Below are positions 24,039 to 36,300 of a stretch of 64,000 nucleotides of DNA, one piece after another. Under the pieces are notes generated by a model. The model was given only the letters and a program-made list of their open reading frames with translations. It searched no databases and was not told the origin of the DNA. Origin of the DNA: Gadus chalcogrammus (Eukaryota; Chordata; Actinopteri; Gadiformes; Gadidae). The DNA lies in contig NC_079414.1 of NCBI RefSeq assembly GCF_026213295.1, positions 21,767,313 to 21,831,312 of the forward strand, written 5' to 3'. Position numbers and translations under genes: made by a program. Each line of letters begins with the position of its first letter. Within the stretch, counting starts at the first letter, position 1.

Positions 24039-24249
24039 GTGCAAAATCTTTATTTCTGATAACACCACCCCGACATTCCCTGATAATCATACCTTATGAT
24101 CATAAAAACAATTTCAAACTATTCACATAATGGTTTTGGAATGTTTTGAATAGTTTGAGTTATTGTTAATGTTGAACGAAAACTAAACTTATGAACCACT
24201 CTCTTTACCGATTTTTAATGTGGAAACTGGGTTAGATCATCAGATTTTT

Positions 24250-24390
24250 GTATGACTTGACTTGTGACTTGCTTGACCAGAGCAATGACTTGACTTGTGA
24301 CTTGCTTGATTCTCACCACAGTGACTTGGGACTTGCTTGAGACTTGAAGGTTATGACTTGAGACTTGCTTTTGACTAGCACATGAGTGAC
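24250..24390. repeat. GACTTG-rich minisatellite
   Basis: Imperfect repeats around TGACTTGTGACTTGCTTGA between the segmental duplication and ddt. From 24390 to 24840 no gene is seen; the ddt promoter is expected there. Confidence 0.7.
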
Positions 24391-24840
24391 TTACCCCCAC
24401 CTCTGCTTATATGTTTAGTAGCTATTGTGGTGTGATGTCGGTACACTCCCAACAGCGGGGCCGCGCTGTGAGCTGCTGTCGACGCAGAAAATTTTCTTCC
24501 TCTAAGATAATTGGAAAGTTGTATACTGCCGCCTGCTGGTACATCTTCTAAACAAATCAATGTATTAAATTATTCGTTTTCAATCACATTCTACAAAAAG
24601 TCGGTACTGAATATACCTATACTCGTTTTGTTTAATACAAACTAACCTGCCCTGAAAATGAATAATCTGCATCGATGAGGGAAATGTGAGCATTACGAGC
24701 GTCCAGTAGGGGCGACACTTGACCTTTGAGCCTTCAGACAGTCTGCCTCAGTTAACTTGTATCCGACTGAACTGCAAAAGGTACTAACTAACGGTGCTGT
24801 GCTTCTCCTGCAGACCTCACTCAAAAGCCAACCACCAGCC

Positions 24841-26015
24841 ATGCCTTTCATCGTTCTGGACACCAATATATCTGCGGATGTTTTACCTGCAGACTTTCTG
24901 AAGAAGCTCTGCTCCTGCACTGCCGCTGCTCTGGGAAAACCAGAAGAGGTGAGTATCTTAAAACTTCTGTCAAGCTTTAGACCAGCTTTTTTTAAGAACA
25001 TGTGTTGTTGAAAGAACCTCTAAAGCCCCCCATGTGGTTCCCAGAGGATGAACGTTGCGGTTAAACCTGGGTTACCGATCCTGATGGCCGGGTCCTCTTC
25101 TCCGTGCGTCATGCTGTCCGTGTCTGCGATCGGAGTCACCGACACCGCAGAGAAGAACCGGGAGCACAGCGCCAAGATCTGCGCGTTCCTCGCGGAACAA
25201 CTAGTTATCCCAGTAGACAGGTAGGTTTACATTACAGCGCTCTCTAGGCCCAGCCCAGGGGCATCCGTAGAAGACCCAGTAATTAGTATAACAACGAAAG
25301 CAGTCGACAATAACTGTGTAATCCAAGGAATGCTGGGACTACAGGTCTCCTCAAATGTAAAAGCAATTGTAGAACATTATAATTAAGCTTGAAACTGTGG
25401 ATGAACTCTGCTTTAGTTGTAAGCCTATCTGCAATGTAAACCCACACACTATACCGTTATCCACCACGTCACCCTGGCACTGATGTTGCCCAATTCATGC
25501 ATACCAATAACTGCTCTTCAAACATCAATCTCTAACCTTCAGTGGGGGAGTAATCTTTAACCCCTCTCGCTGTTGGATCCACTACACACAGACAAATGGT
25601 ACCGCACACTATTTAAGATATAAAGTGTATCTTTTTTAGTTTTTTTTAGTTCTAAACTGCCAGGGGATTCTATTGAATTAGGTTTTTCAGAGGGAGGGAG
25701 GCAATATTCCAAAAGGGAGGGAGGGAGTATTCCCAGAGGGAGGGAGGGAATATTCATAGAGGGAGAGAGAGAGTATTCCCAGAGGTAGGGAGAAAGTATT
25801 CCAAGAGGGAGTCAGTATTCCCATAGGGGGGGGAGTATTCCAAGAGCGAGGTGGAATTCCCAGAGGGAATAATATAAGCAGTATTCCCATTGGGATTTGT
25901 TTAATTGTGGAGCTAAATGGTGTCCTGTGTTTTTGTTTGCAGGATCATGATTTGCTTCCACGCATTGGAGCCTCATCAGGTGGGGAAGATGGGGACGGTC
26001 ATGAGTTTCCTGTGA
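24841..26015 (+). CDS. ddt: D-dopachrome decarboxylase/tautomerase (MIF superfamily)
   Basis: Three coding exons at 24841-24948, 25045-25220 and 25943-26015, phases 0 and 2, give 118 aa, the usual length. Met is followed by Pro2, the catalytic base of MIF/DDT tautomerases. Landmarks are MPFIVLDTN, VKPGLPILMAGSS, LSVSAIGV and the C-terminal KMGTVMSFL, which fit DDT rather than MIF. The enzyme converts D-dopachrome to 5,6-dihydroxyindole in vitro and the protein is also a cytokine. A CAG just upstream suggests a separate 5' UTR exon. AATAAA lies at 26199. Confidence 0.93.
25680..25890. repeat. Purine-rich minisatellite in ddt intron 2
   Basis: Tandem imperfect units of about 30 bp around AGAGGGAGGGAGGGAGTATTCC. 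Confidence 0.85.
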
Positions 26016-26803
26016 TCACTTGCTGACGCCATGAAGATTGGAAGCCCCGCCCATTATCACTTACCGTGGCCAGGGAAATGGAAGCTCCGCCCATGATTAC
26101 CTTATTGTATGTGAAGGAATGATAATAATAATTCAGTAAATGTTATTTTTAGATGTTTTACTCCTGACATAACTGACAAGGGATCTGATGTATAGCCAAA
26201 TAAAGGAAATCAATTAGAAAATATTGAAAACTGTTTATCTGTCCTTTAATACAAGATTTTGTGCATGACAATACAGCCAACCACGGCTAGCTCTAAAGTA
26301 GTGTTTCTCTAACTTCTTCTACTAGTACCCCCTCTTAAGAATTTTTTCAGCCGCGTTCCCCCTTCACCGGCCTATAACATTTTGGGAGAGAAAAAGAAAA
26401 AAAATAGGTTAGTTCTATTTGGCAGTGTAAACATTTTAGTGAGAAACATGGGCCTGTGCTTCATGTTGGCTGCCAAATACAGATAATCTAAATTGCCTCT
26501 CAAGCATATAAAACGGTTTGGATAAATCAACGGAGTAGGTGAAAGGTTGAAGACAGAATGGGCATGATCGAAGTAAAAATCAAAACCGACTGTGCCAGTG
26601 TTGTGTGCGCTTGATTCAGCGTTATAGGGTTAGCTTGTAGATGAAAGGCGTGGAGTAATAAAAAGATAGATGTAGATAATTTAAATAGAGGTTGGACAGA
26701 GATTGGTGCGCAATGCGGGGCGGTTCTATCGTGGGCGGTTTAGTAAAAGAGGGCTGAGAAAGGCTTCGTGTCTTCGAAAAAGACGCAAACAACTTTGAAC
26801 AAG

Positions 26804-27387
26804 ATGGCTTTAGAGATCTATCTAGATCTTTTCTCCCAGCCCTGTCGCTCCGTGTACATCTTCGCCAAAAAGAATAACATCCCTTTCGAATTCAAAAAGA
26901 TTTCTCTGCTCGAAGGTAGGCATTTCCTCGTCAAAGTAGACATTTTTTGTCATTTAAGTTTGCATGAAGTAATTCACCATTCTGGCCTATATCAAAAAAC
27001 GTGCAATAAAAGCCCTTTAGGCTGATGACCTGATACAAAGTAAAACAAGCAGAGTTATTTGCTGGATAGTAGTCGGCGGAGTGAAAGTTCCTATACGGAA
27101 AGGAAAGGCAATGATCATGGCAGGCCGAATGAAGTGTTGTGTATTTTGCGTTCAGGGCATCAGTATGGAGAGGACTTTGGTAAAATCAACATGATGAGAA
27201 AAGCACCAGCCATCCGCGACGGTGACTTCTGTCTGGCAGAGAGGTATTCGTTTGTGTGGTCTGCAGTTTAAATAGGGCAACCGTTAGGGGTTATTCAAAG
27301 ACATGGAAAACCCCTATTCAAAGACATGGGACTATTTCAACTTATAATGGGAAAGATTGTACAAATTGTAGGCGATTGTAAAAGTAA

Positions 27388-27463
<76 letters not shown>

Positions 27464-28577
27464 GTCCCAGCGTGGCCATCATGCAGTATCTGGCTGAGAA
27501 GTTCCAGACCCCGGCTCACTGGTACCCCTCTGACCTGCAGCAGCGGGCTAGGGTCAATGAGTACCTGTCCTGGCAGCACATGGCCATCCGAATGCACGGC
27601 TCCAAGATCTTCTGGCTGCGGGTGAGTGGGCCATGCCCTGGTGTCTGGGGGTGAGTGGGCCACACCCATCAGGGCTTCTATAGGGACCCAAAAGAGTGTC
27701 CGTAGGACCCGGTGTGCACACCGTTCTAGGGGTCATCAGACCGCTAGTCTTTGAACCATTTTGAGGAGTGACCCATCCCTACAGAAATGCTGCTGGAAGC
27801 ACTGTGGGGTTCTGTCTGCCCAACTGTATCTCTTCCCTTCTGCTGAAGCTCCTGATTCCTAAAATCATGGGGGTGGAGGTCCCTCAGGACAAAATGGACG
27901 CCGCACTGGAGGACCTGAACGGATCGCTGAAGCTGGTGGAGGATAAATTCCTCCAGGATCGGCCCTTCATCGCTGGAGAGCAGGTCTCGCTGGCCGACCT
28001 GGTCGCCATCGTGGAGATCATGCAGGTCAGCCACCCCGCTGTCGCACCCGCTGTCAAAGGGATTCAAACCCGTCACCTTAAACCGCAAATCAACCAAAGA
28101 AAAGGGGACCTATTGTACAAATCCCAGGTTTTCTTGCCTGTGCATAAAAATAGTTATTGGGGAATCTTACGCCCTAGTGGTCTGTGAATAAGGTTGATCT
28201 AGGTTGATCTATTCTCCCTCCATCCAATATTTAAGTCACTAGATTGCACCCCTATGTGTCTCTGGGAGAAGGGGTCCCCCCAGTGTTCCTTCTCTAGGCT
28301 CCTTCCTCTAAACACGGCGGGGTTCGGGGGGGTTTTGGGGAACTCTCCTGATCGTATTCCCTCTGTGTGTCCGTGTCAGCCGGTAGGTTCTGGTCTGGAC
28401 GTGTTTGAGTCCCGTCCCAGACTCGCAGCCTGGCGCGAGAGGGTTCGGGTCGCCGTGGGAACAGAGCTGTTTGACGAGGCCCATAAAGACATCCTGGCAG
28501 CGCAGGAGATGGTGAAAAACATGGACGCCAGCAAGATGCAAGTCTTCAAGCCGAAGATCCTGAAGCTTTTTTTGTAA
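26804..28577 (+). CDS. gstt1: Glutathione S-transferase theta
   Basis: Five coding exons at 26804-26915, 27156-27243, 27471-27621, 27849-28025 and 28380-28577 give 241 aa, the full family length. The N-terminal thioredoxin-like domain starts [18 protein letters not shown], with the theta-class catalytic serine in SQPC. The helical domain includes [14 protein letters not shown] and [20 protein letters not shown] favours the GSTT1 branch over GSTT2, but fish theta orthology is not simple. Theta GSTs conjugate glutathione to small electrophiles in the cytosol. The order ddt-gstt is as in other vertebrates. AATAAA lies at 28835. A (GT)n run precedes exon 3. Confidence 0.92.
27391..27461. repeat. 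(GT)n microsatellite abutting the acceptor of gstt1 exon 3
   Basis: About 35 GT dinucleotides end ten bases before the exon, in place of the usual polypyrimidine tract. Confidence 0.9.
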
Positions 28578-29565
28578 CCTCAGGATATTTTGGTGGTACC
28601 CCAGTAATGTGGTTTCAGGCCATTTGAAGTTCACTTGTGTCACACAGTTTCAGCTGTAGTAGGTGGGGGGGGGGGGTGATGATACTGTGGTCACATGTTG
28701 CACACTGAGGATGTTACCCAGCAGTCGCTCTGTTCCTGACCAGATCAATATCTGGTATTCATTCCATTATGAGCTTTTGTATGGGAACGTCCCTCCTTAA
28801 ACCTATTTGGAAATGTAGGCTAAATATTGCAAACAATAAAAAGACTACTGCCATCTCAAAGTATTTGTAGGTTTTTTTTCAAGCCAGGACAGAAATGGAT
28901 CCTGTAGTCCTGTTTGAATAGACTTTGAGGGTGGAAGCCAGGAATTCGGAGAGGCCACGTTTTTCTTATCTAGAGTTAACTCATTCACAGCAGTGTCACG
29001 TGGCTGCAACAAGATCCCATTGCACCGAAGAATAAACACAACACACAAAGAAAATGACGGCTGTAGCACTTCCCGAAAGTCACGAGGCCGTGAGGAAGTT
29101 TGCTCATTTCTAAGCAGAGCTTAGGAAAAATCGGAGATACTTTTAATTGAATATTTGGAAAGTTCAATATTGGAGTACATTTATCTGAAGGTATCAGAAG
29201 TGTGGCAAGACAGTTTGGGATGACAGAGGAATAAGAGACAGGATGGACATAATCCTTACAATCATCTATACATTTTATAAAGTATACAGCTTGAATACAA
29301 ACCACGCCTCTCTCATTCCTCACATTAGTATGAATTAAAGAATTCTCTCCGTGTGGTAACCTCTACTCCTGAATTTACGGTAACGATGGGCTCGTATTTA
29401 TGGTACACCCGGAAGTAAACAAACCTCGATTATTTATTGAAATATTACAATTCATATATATGGTGTGACTTGACTTATGGACGGGTGACCGTCGTTGGCG
29501 TCCTTTTGATGATCAATTGGCATTATTGGCATCGCAGCATAGCCGGGATTATTTTAAAGTAAAAC
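28578..29565. other. Intergenic region between gstt1 and the 29.6-kb ZNF gene
   Basis: Contains the gstt1 3' end, a short G run near 28665 and the presumed promoter of the ZNF gene. No other coding signal is seen. Confidence 0.5.
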
Positions 29566-30433
29566 ATGGCGATGGAGAACTACGGGAATTTTCACACTCA
29601 GTTGGTTTCCATTGTGGAGGTCTTGGCTAATACGGCCGTTCTTGAGATCTGCAAGCTGGTGGACGATGGTTATACCCACCTGAGGCTGGAGGTGTCCCGG
29701 ACCCAGAGAGAGAACCTGGAACTGAAGAGCAAACTGCGGCTGATGGAAGTTGGAGCCCCCGTCCCGCCGTTGGGGAGCTGCCCCGAGAAAGGTTGTGTTG
29801 CTGTTCTCTCACCTCCGCGATGGATGAGTTACAGTGTTAAAGGTTCATGACAAGGTTTCTGTCGAACGATGGATGAGTTAGTAAGGTTTATTATATGTTT
29901 CTGTTGTACGATGGAGGAGTTACAGCCTTAAAGGTTCATGACACTTTTCTGTTGAACGATGGATGAGTAACAGGGTTAAAGGCTCATGTTTTTGTTCTAC
30001 ATATCGATTGATACATACAAAAAGCTCAAAACTTAACCTAAGCATTGTGAAATATGAAATGCATATTTATACCAGTCATGAGTCTGTTTCATCTCTAGGT
30101 CACAATCACAGTGCTGACTCTCTCCTTGGAGGTCAGGATGGAGAAACGGACTTGCTTGAGGAGGTACAGTTTATCTATATCTGCTGCTCTACAGACTAGA
30201 GCTGTAATATTAGGTAAAGTTTATCTATATCTGCTGCTCTATAGAGCTGTTATATTAGATACAGTATATATATATATATATCTGCTGCTCAATAGAGCTG
30301 TTAGGTAGTTTATCTATATCCGCTGCTCTATAGAGCTGTTAAATCAGGTACAGTATATCTATATCTGCTGCTCTATAGAGCTATTATAGTACAGTACAGT
30401 ATATCTGTATCTTCTCTATATATATGTTATTCT

Positions 30434-30509
<76 letters not shown>

Positions 30510-30513
30510 CCCC

Positions 30514-30555
<42 letters not shown>

Positions 30556-31657
30556 CTCGCTCTCGCTCTCGCTCTCGCTCTCGCTCTCTCTCTCTTTCTC
30601 AGAAGCCTGTGGTGGTGATCAAGGCAGAGCAGCTGGAAGAGGAGCTAACAGGGTGCATCATGGGAGAACGCCATCGGGAGCTCCCTGCTAGCGGCAGTAC
30701 GTACCAGACCTGGAACGAGACTAGATCAGTACCTTTAATCAGACCAGTACCAGACTAGTCTAGATCAGTATCTCTAACCAGACCTGGACCCAGACTAGAT
30801 CAGTAGTGAGGTTGCTTGATAAATCCCTCTCTAGTGTAGTACATTTTGTGTAATGACACATTTTTCAAAGTTTGCACTGATCTAAATCAGTTTCAAGCGT
30901 TATTGAATTGCGTACCGTCTCCCGAAACACCAATCATCAAGGCGGTCCGATGGATGAGTCCAGGGCCGTATACCACACCACAGACGATGCACAGACCTTG
31001 TTTTACAATACATTGCCGAATCATTGTTTTGAAGTTGGGCTTTCAATTGATTTAAATATTGAATCACACGACATGCTTCGATTAATCATCGATTAACCCA
31101 AATATAAAAAATGGCTTGGAAAAGCCTCCAAAATGAAGAGATTTCAATTTGAAAGACATAAAGGTATTGTGGCAGATTAGTAGAGCATTGAAGCGCTGAT
31201 AGAATTTGGTGATCTAAACCTCTTACTGTGACCTATGGTCTAACGAGGCCTTTTTTAATGATCCCCTATTCCACAGCGGAGCTCTGGTTACCTCACCACT
31301 AGATAGACAAGGTTACAAGTTGTAACTTACAACCCCTTCCAATGAGGGGTTGTTAATAGTTAAGGGGTGAATGTAGCCAAATTAATGAACATTTAAGATT
31401 GACCTTGCAAATATCGGATGGCGGCTGCTGTGCAAAATATGGAAGTGTCGTAATTTGCGTTGAAAATAAATTAACGCTTAAATGTTAAATTCATTTTTGA
31501 CAGCCCTATTTTGAAGAATTATTAATGAGAATAAAATATGTATAATAGGATCCCTTTAACTCACCCTGTTTCCCGCTGTCCCCTCTCTGTCACTGTCTCT
31601 CTCTCTCTCTGTCTCTTTGTCTCTTTGTCTCTTTGTCTCTTTGTCTCTTTGTCTCTT

Positions 31658-31725
<68 letters not shown>

Positions 31726-31749
31726 TGTATCTCTCCCTCTCTGTAACTC

Positions 31750-31841
<92 letters not shown>

Positions 31842-32695
31842 TGTCTCTCTCCCTCCCTGTATCTCGTCCTCTCTCTCTCTCTTCAGTGCTGGTTGAGTGT
31901 ACCTCCCTCGCCCCTGAGAGCGCCGGGGCTGGCGGCGATGGAGGGTGCCACGCCCAGCCGGGGGTGGAGTTTTTGACCTCTGACCCAGGGAGCTCCCATG
32001 CGTCACGGTCTGAGTGGGCGTCGTCCTCGCCGTGCGCCGATGAGGACGCGGCCGGCATGGCGACGCCCTCGGAGGAGGACGGCCCCTCCCTGGACTCGTT
32101 CCATGACCTGTTCTCCTCCCCCGACGTAGCGCAGGCGCTGAGCGCTCCTGGCCTCTGGGAGGGCGGTGCGGAGGAGCGCCTGGCCTCCGCCTTCTCCTTC
32201 CGGACCTCCTCCTCCTCCTCCGTCACCACGGCGAGGGACCCTCAGACCGCCGAGTCGGACGGGCGGGGACATCGGGACGCCCCGCCGTGCGCCCGGGGTC
32301 AATTCTCCGGCGGGCCAGTGGCCCCGCCGCGGCCCCACCCGGGGCACCTCCGCCAACCCTTCCTCCACCTGCAGCAGCTCCACGCCCAGAGGCTCCACCC
32401 TCCGGCCGCGGAGCAGCCGTTCCGCTGCGGCGTGTGCGGGAAACACTTCTCCCAGTCCAGCCACATCAAGCGCCACATGAGCGTGCACACGGGCGAGCGG
32501 CCGTTCGGCTGCAGCGTGTGCGGGAAGCGCTTCTCGCAGGCGTGCAGCCTGAAGGTGCACCAGGCCGTGCACACCGGCGAGCGGCCCTACGGCTGCTCGC
32601 AGTGCGGGAAGCGCTTCTCCCTCCTGGGGAACATGGTGCGGCACCAGGCCCTGCACGTCAGGAAGGAGCCGCATGGCACCGTAGCCGCGCTCTAG
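29566..32695 (+). CDS. C2H2 zinc-finger protein, three fingers, four coding exons
   Basis: Coding exons 29566-29791, 30099-30163, 30603-30696 and 31887-32695, phases 1, 0, 1, give about 397 aa. Exon 1 starts MAMENYGNFHTQLVSIVEVL and has the family domain. Exon 2 encodes an acidic GGQDGETDLLEE linker. Exon 3 carries an IKAE SUMO-type motif followed by EELTGCIMGE. The finger exon has an acidic Ser-rich region then three canonical fingers joined by TGERP. Helix positions -1,2,3,6 are Q-S-H-K, Q-C-S-V and L-G-N-R. The open frame runs on through CT repeats upstream of 31887, but that part is intron. Exons 1-3 are very close to those of the 8771-11001 gene. Confidence 0.85.
30438..30600. repeat. 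(CT)n array in intron 2 of the 29.6-kb ZNF gene
   Basis: CT repeats with a short C run and a CTCGCT variant block end directly at the exon 3 acceptor. Confidence 0.9.
31590..31882. repeat. (CT)n array in intron 3 of the 29.6-kb ZNF gene
   Basis: Long CT runs with CTTTGT variants, ending at the acceptor of the finger exon. Confidence 0.9.
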
Positions 32696-33306
32696 CATCA
32701 GGGACGCCAGGGACGGTTTGAACCTGCCTACAATGGGTGGCTTGTAAACATTTTTTTTATAGTAATTTATATTTTAGTGTGCTGTTTTTTATAGCCTATA
32801 TATTTCAAAATATAATGTATCAACGTGCCTACAATGGGCGGTTTGTAAAAAACGTGTAATAATAATAATTTATATATTAGTGTGCTTCTTTTTTTTTTAG
32901 AACTGATATATTTCAGAAATACTGTTAAGGGTTATACAAAAAATTAAGTGTTTTAAATTAAAACTTTAATGAAACATTCTGGAGTCGGGCATTTTAATTT
33001 GAGTATTATTTATAAAAAAAAAAGTATCTCATATTTTTCCTGTGATTTCCAAAGGACACGCGAATATCCTAATGACGTCAGTAAATCAGAATGCAGGACA
33101 ACAAACTGACGTCATCGCAAAGCGACGGGAACTCAGACGAGCCACAACATCGTAACAATTGGAAAAATTTTGTATTTTCTCTTGTAATGTAAAACGGGAG
33201 TCCCTGCATGCAAGGAGCCCAACGTGGTGAACCACAACGGTCGTATTCGGCGTCGTCATTCTAATTGCTGCTCATTTGCGTGCGGCTGGTCTGCGGGTCA
33301 GAGGAG
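32696..33306. other. Intergenic region between two plus-strand ZNF genes
   Basis: Two related AT-rich segments starting GTGCCTACAATGGG or similar (near 32725 and 32825) suggest a short local duplication. TGACGTCA-type sites near 33074 and 33107 may belong to the promoter of the next gene. Confidence 0.45.
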
Positions 33307-36300
33307 ATGGCGATGATGGCGGATTGTGTTGGCTTTCAAGCGCAGATCGCTTCCATCATAGAGATGCTGGCCAACTCTGCCGTGGTGGAGATCTGCAAAC
33401 TGGTGGACGACGGATACGCAGCCCTGCGCTCCCAGATGGACAGGGAGCGAGAGAAGAGCGAGAAGGAAAACGACGCGCTGCGACGGAAACTACGGGACAT
33501 GGACGTCAAGATGCGGACCTACGAGCGGAAGATGAGGAGACGGATCCAGCGAGCTGATGATCTGCACAACGTCCAGTATCGGCCCCCCGAAGGTAAGGAT
33601 GAGTCGATAAGGAACATTTTGGTCAACAGCCGATACATAGGCGTATGACACAAACTATATGTAGAGATTGTAATGGTTTCAAAACATGCAGATCGATATG
33701 GATCTCAGCATCCATGTTCTGCCGTGACAACCATCACCGCACTATGAATAGTGTGTAATAACAGGGTTCAGCTACACGCTGAGTTCTCTCATGTAACTAT
33801 AATGACACGACCAATTACAAGTGTTTTGAAATTAAATAGCATTAATTTACGTCCTCTTCCATTTGGAACGTCTCTAATGGAATCATTGAGACATATTCTG
33901 GTCAACAAACATAATAGATTAGAATATATAATACTGATGAATATAAATATTTCTCATACTGTAATATTATAGATTAAATGCTAAATACTGAGTTATTGTA
34001 AATGGTCAATAATTGCTTGTTTCAGAACCAGAAGATCAAATAACCTGTGATGTGCCCATGGTCACAGGTCACATGGCCATGGAAGACACACCTCACGACC
34101 TGTCGCAGGTAAATGCAGTTTTTTGTGTTGGGAAATATTTCATATTTCACTCTCAACTAATGTTGACCCTGTGGTTGGGTATGGGTGCCCCCAGCAGGAG
34201 GGCCAGGTCCACCTCAGCCCAAGAAGGAGGTTCGGGGCTCCGGGTCTTTCCACTCACTCCTTCTGTGTGGAGTTTGCATGTCCCTCCTTGCAAGATAACC
34301 CTCCCGCACTGCCCATAAGCAAGGCAAGGGCAATACAACTGGATTTGGTTACACATTGGCTACACTGTGTGACCCTGCTCCTACCAAGTTAGGATGGGTT
34401 AAAGAAAGTATCTTATGAAACTGTTGAGTTGTCGTTGAGGCTGTTGTTAAGGGCTGTGGTTGTAGTGATTTCTGATTGTTATCTATCTGTGATCGATTCA
34501 GTCATGCTGAATCGTCACTGGTTCACCATGGGGGGTTATGCTATTGCATTGGAGTGGCACAGCCACCTCTGGAATCTTGCATACTTGTGTTACCACGTTA
34601 ATGAACCTTCTGTTCACGACAGTGTTCAGGCTGTTGTTGAGGCTGTATTTGAAACTGTTGTTGAGGCTTTTATTAAAGCTGTTGTAGAGGCTATCGTTTA
34701 ACCTGTTGTGGAGGCTGTTGTAGACGGAGAGTACTTTATTTGCTATAGAAGAGTCTTTGGTTCTCCATGAGATCACAGTGCCTCGGAACGAGGGCGGTTA
34801 GACTTTATTGTTATCATTTCCTTGTTGGTTGTTATGGGAGGTCTAGCCGGCTTGCATTTATGTCAGGTAAAATAGTTTTTATTGCGAGCTGAGTTTTGAG
34901 TGACTATGTTGGCGTGGTTCTGGTTCGTTATATTATATTGTTTGCATGACCAGGAAATAAGTTATTGTGCCGAGTAAGAGGTATGGTGATCTAGTGATTG
35001 TATTCTGTATTCCAGACCCCACACAAACCTGTCGTTGAGGCTGTCGTACAGGCTGTTACTGAGGCTCTCCCTGGCTTTATTCCACAGGAGGAGGGCGTGC
35101 TGGAGCCCCTGGTGAAGGAGGAAGCCGCTGAGAAGTCAGACTGTAACCTGGACCTCAAGGTGGAGTTGAACATCCGCTCGGAGCGCGGTCTCTCCACAGG
35201 TGGGTGCTCTCGTCGTCGCACCGTAGTCTCTGTGACGCCAGTCTAAAACCGAAATTCATCATAACTTTCATGTCTCCGTGGGATTCAAAATATCATTTCT
35301 GAAGTTTGACCCGGTCAAGAAAGCAGCCATGAGTCAAACACGAGCACAAAGTTAGAAAAGAAGATTAGGAGGACAATAAATACAATCGTATGTTAAGTCA
35401 CGTGCAAGGACCAAGACGGTCTGGTCACAGGCTCCTTAGAACCCCCCCCCTTCTAAGTAGACGTGGCTCACCCTGGAGAACAGACACCCTCCTCACTCGA
35501 AGAGGAGGAGCCGCCATTGAAGCCCGTGTTGTTGTGTATGCGAGTGTGTCCCTGACCCGTCTCTTCTCCTCCTGGCCTTGCAGTGCTGCCGACGGCCGAG
35601 GACCCCGGCCCCTCGGAGCCCCCGGCCAGCTGCTCCGCCGGCCTGGGGGGCCCCGCCGGCGCCACCATGGACCTGACCTGCAGGGCCCGGCGGAAGGCCC
35701 CCAGGGGCCCCGCCGGCGCCGCGGCGGGCGACGGAGAGGTCGACCTGGACGGGGGCGGAGCCTCTGACGTGGCCTTGAAGCCGGAGGCGGCGGCGGCCGG
35801 ACTGGAGGCGGAGTCCGACCAGCTGGCGGCGGCGGCGGCCCCTCCCAGCCCCGAGCGCCTCAGCCTGGGCCTGGACCTGGCCTGGATGCAGGAGCGCGTC
35901 AGCCACCTGGGGGCCGCGTTCGCGGTGGCTCAGCTGGGCCTGGGGAACCCCGAGGGCGGCCACCCGGCGGCGTCCTTCGCGGGCCAGGGCGGGGGGGCGG
36001 ACTGTCTCGACGGCCCCCCCCACCATGGTCTTCCCCGGCGGCGCGGCGGCGCACGACATGGCCTCCTTCGCCGCCTCCTTCGACCTAGCCGCCGCCGGAG
36101 CCGCCGCCGCGGGCCCTCCCGGCCCCGCCGCCGCCCCTCCCTCGGCCATTGGTGCCCTGGGCGGCGTGGCCAAAGAACCCATGGTGTGCGGGGTGTGCGG
36201 CCGCGTGTTCCCCAGCGCGCCGGCGCTCGAGCTGCACCGGCGCGTGCACGCCGGCGAGCGGCCGTTCAGCTGCCCCCACTGCGGGAAGGGCTTCGCTCAG

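Larger units (their letters stand above)
20697..24110. repeat. Segmental duplication, copy 2
   Basis: Same-orientation copy of 14440-17790. It contains the ZNF gene 21037-22783, the divergent promoter region and a damaged chchd10 exon 1. Noncoding parts have diverged by many small indels. The right boundary is soon after 24038. Confidence 0.8.

Noticed and set aside
27337..27669. His/Thr and Val/Cys repeat frames over gstt1 exon 3
   Set aside because: Translations of the (GT)n repeat in the wrong frames; the GST exon explains the region.
31538..31886. Long frame fusing a CT-repeat peptide (poly Leu/Ser) to the 32-kb zinc fingers
   Set aside because: The repeat is a polypyrimidine intron end. 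An acceptor CAG at 31884-31886 gives the phase that matches exon 3.
35016..35087. Extra coding segment before exon 3 of the 33.3-kb ZNF gene
   Set aside because: In frame, but it repeats the intron minisatellite GTTGAGGCTGT; the stronger acceptor is at 35085-35087. Left as an alternative.
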